DNA from: Autumnicola edwardsiae | GTDB lineage: Bacteria > Bacteroidota > Bacteroidia > Flavobacteriales > Flavobacteriaceae | DNA length: 11,479 nucleotides | Direction: 5' to 3' | NCBI RefSeq assembly: GCF_031846505.1 | Contig: NZ_JAVRHP010000097.1 | Span: forward strand, 1-11,479 | Shown: piece by piece, positions 5,630 through 11,479 of the stretch | Layout of the letters: the number at the start of each line of letters is the position of its first letter | How positions within the stretch are numbered: position 1 is the stretch's first letter | Translations under genes and position numbers: made by a program | Notes under the pieces: model-generated | Seen by the model: the letters and a program-made list of their open reading frames with translations, nothing else | What the model was told of the DNA's origin: nothing | The model's database searches: none

Positions 5630-7456
5630 CTAGAAATCGAATTTATAAGTAGCGCCGGCCAGAACCTGCAGCCCCTGCACCTGGAAATTTGTCCATCTCT
5701 CGTAATTGTTATTCAGCAGATTATTTCCTCTTACAAAAGCAGAAAGCTGGTTGTTAAACCGGTAACCCAAATGCGCATTTAGGTCGAAGTAACTGTCCAG
5801 CGTCACAATTTCTTCAGATAAACCACCGTCCACCGGCCTGTTGTCGATAATTGCCAAATCCTCACGCTCACCTCTAAAGAAGATATTTCCACCGGCATAC
5901 CATTTTTCCGTGATCTGATAGTCTGCATTTAGGGAAGCCTTTACATTCGGCAAATTCCAGGCTTCGGCCTCTTCATCTGTAGCATAATTAAAATATTCCG
6001 CATTTAGGGAAAGACGAAAATTCCTGTTTACATCAAGATTAAGTTCCCCAGAAAATGAAAACGTATTCACATCATCATAAACCACGTTAAAAGAATTTCC
6101 GTAGCCATAATCCTCCATAGAAGCTATTGGACCTGTAGGATTTCTTCGGAACAATGGTTTATTGAACTGGGACGCATATCCGGCTCTTACATTATAACCA
6201 AGATAAGTTGTTAACCTCCCTTTTGCACCCACATAAGCATCATATTCTGTTTCTGAAGGCTGAATTGCCAGTGCAGGGGAAACATACGGGTTTTCCTGAA
6301 AGAAATTGTAGTATGTATTTTGCTCCAGCTCTCCTTCCAGACCTGCATAAGCGGTTAAAAGATCTCCTGAAAGCCTGTAACTGGCGGTAATCTGCGGATA
6401 TAAATAGAAATTGTTATCACTGTTTTCGGAATCCAGGCTGTAGAAAATACCAACACCCAAATTAAGTGTAAGATCATCCCTAAGCACCAGTAAACTGGGA
6501 CTAAATCCAAAATTCATAAAGGTATAATCTTGCGCTGTTCCGTTTAAAGCGGACTCTTCAAATTGGCCATTTACGATATCTGCAGTAAGATCTGAAGTGA
6601 TTAGCTCTCCGGCAATATTTACTTCAAAAGTCCCTCTTGCATCAAAGTGATTTTCAGACGAACTGTAAGAATCACCTGAATGTCTGAACCTTGCTTTTGC
6701 ATTATCAAAAAAGGAATCATAAAGCTCTATTTCTCCGCCTGCATAAACCGAAAAATAGTTCTGCGTAGGATCTATATCCATTAACTGATCGTTAGAAAGT
6801 ACAGGATTTTCGGGCAAGCCATACCAGTTAAAAAGCTGGTGCTGTCCTCCTACTTCGGTCTTCCAGGAAATGTCGCGGTCCCTCCTGGTATAACTTAAAT
6901 TAAGTTCGGTATCATAAAACTGATCGTCCAGTCTCACCCCTTCTATCCCGCCCTGAGAGGAATTATGAGTAAAAAAAATTCCGAAGTTATCGGTACGATT
7001 TACCTCCAGGTTACTGTAAAATTCTGCCAAAACGTTGGAATAAGTTCCAAATCCAAGCGTAGCATAATTGTCGTAAACCTTGGGTGGCCTTTCCCGCTCC
7101 ACATTGGTAGCACGACCTTTAGCCGGTGTAAACGTGGAAGCTACAGGTACAGAAAATATGCTGTACTGTACCGGCTTTTTCGCGGTATTTACAGAATCTG
7201 CCCTGGTTGGGGTTTCGCGTATTTTGGATGCATCACGTACAGAAGGCGAATACGGTTTTACAACTGTAACGGTCTCACTGCCAATTGGGTCCTGAGCAAA
7301 AAGAACACCGCTAATTAGAAATAAGCCTAAAAACAGGCTTATTTTTATTCCCTCCAATGCATTTAATTTTTTCAGGATTAAGCTGAATTTAAAATTTGAT
7401 TTTAGATCCATATTATGGGGATTTGCGGCGAGGTCCTTGTTTAAAAAAATTCGCAT
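5630..7456 (-). CDS. TonB-receptor-like outer-membrane beta-barrel without a plug domain
   Basis: 608 residues from the first ATG. A signal peptide is clear (ISLFLGLFLISGVLFAQ, residues 39-55, cleavage near Ala54-Gln55), but it starts unusually late. An ATG at 7411 (residue 16) gives a shorter, still long, leader, so the start is uncertain by 45 bases. The mature N-terminus holds ETVTVVKPYSP (61-71), resembling a TonB box, and a polar segment with ASKIRETP and SVPVASTFTPAKG (104-114). From about residue 130 to the end there are alternating amphipathic beta strands with aromatic girdles, a TonB-receptor-like end (FVRGNNLLNNNYERW) and a C-terminal Phe608, the usual outer-membrane insertion signal. 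Only about 75 residues lie between the signal and the barrel, too few for a normal plug. The gene follows the TPR gene by 32 bases and is probably cotranscribed. Its substrate is unknown. Confidence 0.83.
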   Translation of the reverse strand: MRIFLNKDLAANPHNMDLKSNFKFSLILKKLNALEGIKISLFLGLFLISGVLFAQDPIGSETVTVVKPYSPSVRDASKIRETPTRADSVNTAKKPVQYSIFSVPVASTFTPAKGRATNVERERPPKVYDNYATLGFGTYSNVLAEFYSNLEVNRTDNFGIFFTHNSSQGGIEGVRLDDQFYDTELNLSYTRRDRDISWKTEVGGQHQLFNWYGLPENPVLSNDQLMDIDPTQNYFSVYAGGEIELYDSFFDNAKARFRHSGDSYSSSENHFDARGTFEVNIAGELITSDLTADIVNGQFEESALNGTAQDYTFMNFGFSPSLLVLRDDLTLNLGVGIFYSLDSENSDNNFYLYPQITASYRLSGDLLTAYAGLEGELEQNTYYNFFQENPYVSPALAIQPSETEYDAYVGAKGRLTTYLGYNVRAGYASQFNKPLFRRNPTGPIASMEDYGYGNSFNVVYDDVNTFSFSGELNLDVNRNFRLSLNAEYFNYATDEEAEAWNLPNVKASLNADYQITEKWYAGGNIFFRGEREDLAIIDNRPVDGGLSEEIVTLDSYFDLNAHLGYRFNNQLSAFVRGNNLLNNNYERWTNFQVQGLQVLAGATYKFDF

Positions 7457-7488
7457 ATAAAAATTCTTAGTTGTTAGGTTGAGTAGTT

Positions 7489-10400
7489 CTAGTTTTGTAC
7501 TGAAGAGTTGGTTTCGGACTCCTTTGCCTTGATCCTGGCAAGTTCAGCTTTAGCTTCGGCGACCACTTCTTGTTGATTTCCGAAGTTTTTAATAACATTT
7601 TCCAGAATATACGTGGCCTGGTAAGCGTCTCCCAGTTGATCGAAGTTCTTCGCCATTAACACCAACCCCTTGGATCCCCAGCGTTTATATCCTGAAAAGT
7701 CTTTGGCCAAAATTTGAATTGCGGCATTGGAGGCCTCATAATTTCCGCTTTTATTCTTAAAATAGGCATCGTAGTACAAAGCTTCGGCGGCCAGTTCTCC
7801 GGTTGCCGTTTTTTGAACTTCAGCATAAGCAGTTTTTGCCCTGCTCTCGTTTCCGTTTTTAAGAGCTGCCCTTGCGACGATTACCTGTGCATCTGTTTTT
7901 GCTTTTTCCTCGGCCCCGGGATCCTGAAGGACCTTTTCAGCATAAGACTGGGCTTTTGAAATATTACCTTGTTCAAAATAAGATTTCATAAGATTAGACT
8001 GCGCAAAAATCAAATTTTCCTGGGTTTCCGCCTGCTTTTCCAGTCTTTCCAAAAGCGGAGTAGCTTCAGCATAATTTCCTTTTTCAAGATAAATCTGCGA
8101 AAGTCTCGCGAGCGCCTGCTCTGTAAATTCGTTATTTGGTTTACTCACTATAAACCTGTAGTGGCTCATAGATTTGTCTTTATTCCCTTCACGGAAATAA
8201 AGTTGCGCCAGGTAAAAATTGGCATTTATCGAGTGTATACCGTTAGGGAATTCTTCAATATAATTCTCAAATCCTCTAATAGCCTGAGTCGTGTTATTGT
8301 TGAGATATTGATTTTCTGCAGATTCGTAAGTGGTATTATCCAGGTCTGCATCAGAAACTTCTACAAAGTCAATATTCCTTACCCAACTGGCATACTCGTT
8401 TGTTCGCCCCATATCCACATACACATTTCTCGCTGTGGAAACCGCCTGCATAGCTTCCGGAGTATTAGGATAATCTGCAACCACCTTCTTAAGCCGCTCC
8501 AGTGCTTTATCCCCCTGGTTGGAATTGTAGTAAACCAATCCCTGTCTCAACATAGCCTTTGGAACAAAAGCACTGCCGGATACATCTCTAATAAGCCGGT
8601 TGTAGGCCTGTACTCCTTCAGAAGAGTTGTTCATTGCTACATACGTATTTCCCAACTCGAACAACGCATCGTCCCGGTAACTGGAACGCGGATACCTGTT
8701 TAAGAAGTTATTCAATTCTTCTATTTTGGTCTCATTCCTGTCCACAAACCCATAGCTGATCGCCTTTTGAAAAGCCGCGTAGTCACTATTCTCCACATTA
8801 TTTGCAATTGCGCTATTATACGCCTCCATGGCAGGCCAGTACTGGCTGTTCACAAAATAACTATCTCCAAGCCTTAAGTACGCATCGTCCCTCCTTGGGC
8901 CATCACTACTGGAATTTTCTGCATATCTTTTAAAATAGTTGACCGCCTGTGCATAATCGTTCTTTTTGAAATAGGCATACCCAAGATTATAGTCCAGGTT
9001 TTTCATCTCGTCTGTACCACGGGCAGCCGTCATCCCGTCAAACTCTTTATAGCCAATAATCGCATCGTCTATTCGGTTCACATTAAATTCGCTTTCTGCC
9101 TTCCAGAAAGTAGCTTTGGCAGTAATTACCGGGTCACGTGGTTCAGCTAAAGCTTTTTCAAAATTTTCCAGTGCTTTGTAATAATCTCCTTCTTCATAAA
9201 GCTCCAGCCCATAGTAATATGCCACCTTTTGGTACGCCTGCTTATCACTAAAATTCCTGTTATTCTCCAACAGGCTCATCGCCTCTTCATAGTTTCCGGA
9301 ATTAATGAAAGAATCTACAAGTAAGGTTTCTATTTCCTGCCGGGAATCTGAATCTGGATATTTTTCAAGGTAATTAAGAAGCACCTGCGACGGACTTTCA
9401 TAAGAATTGCCAATTTCGTAGCTCAGCTTTGCATAATTTAAGTAAGCATCTTTCTGAATTTTTGCATCAAATTCCATTTCGCTGGCATTTTTAAATGCAT
9501 TCAGCGCCTGTTGTTTCTGCTCAAGGTTCAGATAAGATTGGGCAAGGTGATAATAAGCATTTTGGGCAACCGAATTGTTACCGTCAATAATTTTATTAAA
9601 TTCTGAAACGGCACCTTCATAATTGCCCTGCTTGTAATAAGCATATCCAAGCTGGTAATAATCTGTATTGTTCCATTTTCCGCGAAGCCCCTGATATTCC
9701 TTTAAATATGGGATCGCCTCTTCGTACTGCCCAAGATTAAAGTAACTTTCTCCAATAATTTTGTTGAGCTGTGATTTTTCCTGGCGGTTAGAACTTGGCA
9801 ATTGCTCCAGTCCCAACTTAATTGCCTCCTCAAAATTTCCTAATTTAAAGTTCATATCGGCCTGGAAATAGGAAAGGTCTTCGCTATAACGGTCGTTATC
9901 CTGTACTTGCTGAAAATTTTCGTTGGCCTCTTCGTAATCGTCACTTTCATAAGCCATAAACCCAATGTAATATTTGGCCTGGGAGCCATATTCCTCAGAG
10001 TCTCTTACACGCTCCAAATAAGTGCGTGCCTGCTCATAATCATTAGAGCGAAAATAAGCGTAACCATTATTGAAGTAAAAACGCTGCCGGTCTTTACGGC
10101 TCATGGCATTTTCATCTACTTTATCATACCATTTCCTGGCCAGCGTATATTTACCGGTATTAAAATAATAATCGGCAACATCCAGGTAAGCGGAATTGGT
10201 TTTTGTACTGGTTGGATACCTCGTCACAAACCTTTCCATAAGCCTGTCGGCACCCTGCTGGTTAAGCCTTACCGCTGCATTTGCGATGTAATAAGCAGCA
10301 TCAGCTTTAATTTTTTCATCTTCAGTTTCATCTTTTACATCATCAAAGAGATTTTGCGCTGCCAGGTATTGCTCATTATTATAAAGTTCCAGTGCCCGGT

Positions 10401-10503
10401 TAAAATCGGCCAGGGTGTTTGTAAAAGCAGCAGTTTGCTGGGAATATCCTTGAAATGAGAAGAATAGTAAAGCAACAAAAAGAAGAGATTTACTGGTCGT
10501 CAT
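7489..10503 (-). CDS. Large periplasmic tetratricopeptide-repeat (TPR) solenoid protein
   Basis: 1004 residues starting with a Sec signal peptide (KSLLFVALLFFSFQGYSQ, cleavage about residue 22). Nearly the whole mature chain is degenerate TPR units of 33-37 residues; I count about 26, for example NGYAYFRSNDYEQARTYLER, LGYAYYKQGNYEGAVSEFNK and LGDSYFVNSQYWPAMEAYNS. Many units end in YP/FP turns typical of the BamD/YbgF-like periplasmic subgroup. No cysteine, catalytic motif or enzyme domain was seen. The tail (KAELARIKAKESETNSSVQN) is helical then polar. It should form a long superhelical protein-binding scaffold in the periplasm. It is the first gene of a probable operon with the outer-membrane barrel, and its promoter faces away from the ftsE-like gene. 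A scaffold or assembly role for the barrel is inference. Confidence 0.9.
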   Translation of the reverse strand: MTTSKSLLFVALLFFSFQGYSQQTAAFTNTLADFNRALELYNNEQYLAAQNLFDDVKDETEDEKIKADAAYYIANAAVRLNQQGADRLMERFVTRYPTSTKTNSAYLDVADYYFNTGKYTLARKWYDKVDENAMSRKDRQRFYFNNGYAYFRSNDYEQARTYLERVRDSEEYGSQAKYYIGFMAYESDDYEEANENFQQVQDNDRYSEDLSYFQADMNFKLGNFEEAIKLGLEQLPSSNRQEKSQLNKIIGESYFNLGQYEEAIPYLKEYQGLRGKWNNTDYYQLGYAYYKQGNYEGAVSEFNKIIDGNNSVAQNAYYHLAQSYLNLEQKQQALNAFKNASEMEFDAKIQKDAYLNYAKLSYEIGNSYESPSQVLLNYLEKYPDSDSRQEIETLLVDSFINSGNYEEAMSLLENNRNFSDKQAYQKVAYYYGLELYEEGDYYKALENFEKALAEPRDPVITAKATFWKAESEFNVNRIDDAIIGYKEFDGMTAARGTDEMKNLDYNLGYAYFKKNDYAQAVNYFKRYAENSSSDGPRRDDAYLRLGDSYFVNSQYWPAMEAYNSAIANNVENSDYAAFQKAISYGFVDRNETKIEELNNFLNRYPRSSYRDDALFELGNTYVAMNNSSEGVQAYNRLIRDVSGSAFVPKAMLRQGLVYYNSNQGDKALERLKKVVADYPNTPEAMQAVSTARNVYVDMGRTNEYASWVRNIDFVEVSDADLDNTTYESAENQYLNNNTTQAIRGFENYIEEFPNGIHSINANFYLAQLYFREGNKDKSMSHYRFIVSKPNNEFTEQALARLSQIYLEKGNYAEATPLLERLEKQAETQENLIFAQSNLMKSYFEQGNISKAQSYAEKVLQDPGAEEKAKTDAQVIVARAALKNGNESRAKTAYAEVQKTATGELAAEALYYDAYFKNKSGNYEASNAAIQILAKDFSGYKRWGSKGLVLMAKNFDQLGDAYQATYILENVIKNFGNQQEVVAEAKAELARIKAKESETNSSVQN

Positions 10504-10526
10504 TTATATAGTTTTTGGTTGAAGTT

Positions 10527-10534
10527 CAAAGATA
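10527..10534 (-). promoter_or_regulatory. Promoter -7 box of the TPR-barrel operon
   Basis: TATCTTTG on the - strand is a perfect TAnnTTTG match, 23 bases before the ATG at 10503, the same geometry as the prolyl isomerase promoter. No good TTG is visible at -33; a small inverted repeat (ATCGT 10541-10545, ACGAT 10556-10560) occupies that zone. Confidence 0.6.
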
Positions 10535-10607
10535 ATTTATATCGTCTTTTTAATAACGATGAATGCAGGCTATAATTATGTTAATATGAAAAAAAGTAAA
10601 CCTTCAC

Positions 10608-10640
10608 TTTTTGAAAAATGTATATTTACAGATAATTTTA
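10608..10640 (+). promoter_or_regulatory. Possible promoter of the ftsE-like gene
   Basis: TTTTTG (10608-10613), a 19-base spacer and TAATTTTA (10633-10640, one mismatch to TAnnTTTG) lie 24 bases before the ATG at 10665. The spacing is normal for Bacteroidota. It is divergent from the TPR promoter, with about 75 bases between the -7 box of one and the -33 of the other. Confidence 0.45.
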
Positions 10641-10664
10641 CAACACAATCAGTTAAAAAGATTT

Positions 10665-11348
10665 ATGTCCCAACCAGTACTGGAATTAAAAAATGCCGCT
10701 GTTTATCAGCGTGAGAGCCTTATCCTTTCTGAAGTTGATGTTACCGTGAATAAAGGAGACTTTGTCTACCTTATCGGAAAAACGGGTACAGGAAAGAGTA
10801 GCTTTATGAAAACGCTTTATGGTGATTTGCCTTTAACCGAAGGGGAAGGCCATATTGTTGATTTTAACCTGCGTACTTTAAAGGAAAAGGACATTCCTTA
10901 CCTACGCCGAAAATTGGGCGTGGTTTTTCAGGATTTTAAATTACTTACCGACAGGAACATAAAAGACAACCTTCTTTTTGTACTGAAAGCCACCGGCTGG
11001 AAAGATCAGAAAGGAATGGATAGTAAAATTGATGAAGTACTGGATAAAGTGGGCATGAAAACCAAGGGCTTTAAATATCCTTATCAGCTTTCTGGTGGCG
11101 AGCAGCAAAGGGTTGCCATTGCCCGTGCACTTCTAAACGATCCGGAATTAATCCTGGCCGATGAACCTACCGGAAATTTAGATCCGCAGACCTCTGTGGA
11201 AGTTATGGAAGTGCTTCAGGAAATCAGCAAAAACGGAAATACCATTTTGATGGCTACGCACGATTATGCTTTATTGCTGAAGTATCCCTCCAAAACATTA
11301 AAATGCGATGGCCAACGTGTTTTTGAAGTGGTGCAAAAGACAATTTAG
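10665..11348 (+). CDS. ftsE: FtsE-like ABC transporter ATP-binding subunit
   Basis: Cytoplasmic ABC ATPase of 227 residues, the size of FtsE, which with the membrane protein FtsX controls peptidoglycan hydrolases at the division site (family knowledge). All ATPase motifs are intact: Walker A GKTGTGKS (38-45), Q-loop Gln89 (VVFQDFKLL), signature LSGGEQQ (142-148), Walker B LILADE (162-167), D-loop NLD and H-loop His199 (ATHD). The FQDFKLLTDRNIKDN stretch and the short C-terminus fit FtsE/LolD-type ATPases. The TTG opening the frame at 10611 falls in the promoter -33 element, so the ATG at 10665 (MSQPVLELKN) is chosen. No ftsX follows inside the window. The ABC class is certain; FtsE rather than LolD or MacB-type is likely. 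Confidence 0.82.
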   Translation: MSQPVLELKNAAVYQRESLILSEVDVTVNKGDFVYLIGKTGTGKSSFMKTLYGDLPLTEGEGHIVDFNLRTLKEKDIPYLRRKLGVVFQDFKLLTDRNIKDNLLFVLKATGWKDQKGMDSKIDEVLDKVGMKTKGFKYPYQLSGGEQQRVAIARALLNDPELILADEPTGNLDPQTSVEVMEVLQEISKNGNTILMATHDYALLLKYPSKTLKCDGQRVFEVVQKTI

Positions 11349-11381
11349 TTTGGAGTTTGTAGTTCGGAGTTCAAAGTTTTT
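11347..11381 (+). repeat. Degenerate 7-bp tandem repeat, five copies
   Basis: Five consecutive heptamers each beginning AGTT: AGTTTGG, AGTTTGT, AGTTCGG, AGTTCAA, AGTTTTT. The first copy starts within the TAG stop codon of the ftsE-like gene. The unit divergence suggests an old tract, or a member of a dispersed heptamer family. Confidence 0.75.
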
Positions 11382-11386
11382 AAAAA

Positions 11387-11479
11387 AGCCTCTCGACAAG
11401 CTCGATGTGACAATTCAAAACGAAATCCTGCGAGGTTTTTAAAACCTCGTAGGTTTGTGATGGAAATATAGTTCCATCT
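11387..11479. repeat. Repeat-like non-coding tail with a 27-base near-palindrome
   Basis: No gene is visible. CTCGA occurs twice (11392-11396, 11401-11405) in a stretch resembling CTCGACAAGCTCGATGTGACA elements that I recall as frequent in flavobacterial intergenic DNA (memory only). CCTGCGAGGTTTT (11427-11439), one T, then AAAACCTCGTAGG (11441-11453) form a 13-bp stem with one G-T pair. GATGGAA (11459-11465) and TTCCATC (11472-11478) make a third inverted repeat at the window edge. Whether these act as a terminator for the ftsE-like gene is unclear, as no strong T-run follows. Confidence 0.55.

Noticed and set aside
7969..8703. 244-codon + strand open frame inside the TPR gene
   Set aside because: Antisense to a clear 1004-residue TPR protein; the translated sequence has no family features.
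10541..10560. Inverted repeat ATCGT...ACGAT upstream of the TPR gene as an operator
   Set aside because: Five-base arms with a 10-base spacer are common by chance in a region this AT-rich.
10611..10664. TTG-initiated extension of the ftsE-like protein
   Set aside because: It overlaps the predicted -33 element, and the extra residues do not fit FtsE, which normally begins a few residues before the first beta strand.
10559..10714. 51-residue + strand ORF overlapping the ftsE-like start
   Set aside because: It runs through the likely promoter and into ftsE in another frame, with no recognisable motif.
1..11479. CRISPR array, tRNA, rRNA, insertion sequence or prophage genes
   Set aside because: No regularly spaced repeats, cloverleaf-like stretches, transposase or phage motifs were seen; the only tandem repeat is the short heptamer tract.

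Overview
The window looks like ordinary chromosome of a marine-type Flavobacteriaceae (Bacteroidota; Gramella/Salegentibacter/Zunongwangia-like is my guess from protein flavour, not a search). Signs are: low GC, A/T-rich start regions without Shine-Dalgarno sequences, several Bacteroidota promoter -7 boxes (TAnnTTTG) before starts, a cyclophilin-FKBP fusion, a lipoprotein amidohydrolase, and a TonB-receptor-like barrel ending in Phe beside a giant TPR protein. Eight convincing genes are present, two on the + strand at the edges and six on the - strand between them. I see no tRNA, rRNA, CRISPR, transposase or phage gene.

Layout. 99-740 (+) is a 1-Cys (Prx6-type) peroxiredoxin. It converges through one bidirectional terminator (762-790) on 791-1336 (-), a YfiT/BstA-type DinB-fold putative bacillithiol transferase. 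Upstream of that on the - strand are a cyclophilin-FKBP double prolyl isomerase (1452-2384), a lipoprotein amidohydrolase of the YtcJ-like Amidohydrolase_3 group (2524-4152), and a divergent PiT-family permease (4249-5373). Then come a plug-less TonB-receptor-like outer-membrane barrel (5630-7456) and a 1004-residue periplasmic TPR solenoid (7489-10503), which appear to form one operon with the TPR gene first. Divergent from it, 10665-11348 (+) is an FtsE-like ABC ATPase. The last 130 bases are repeat-rich and non-coding.

How the genes work together. The TPR-barrel pair is the clearest functional unit: a secreted all-TPR scaffold followed 32 bases later by an outer-membrane barrel, a combination that recalls TPR/barrel export machines. 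Peroxiredoxin and bacillithiol transferase are both thiol/oxidative-stress enzymes, but convergence alone does not link them. The other - strand genes look individually transcribed, each with its own promoter and terminator.

The most unusual small-scale features are the compact junctions. A perfect 18-bp palindrome sits between the -33 and -7 elements of the PiT promoter. A strong terminator hairpin ends only a few bases before the yfiT-like start codon, preceded by a 19-codon ORF with a Cys-x-x-Cys hairpin. A five-copy degenerate 7-bp tandem repeat begins inside the ftsE-like stop codon and is followed by a 27-base near-palindrome.
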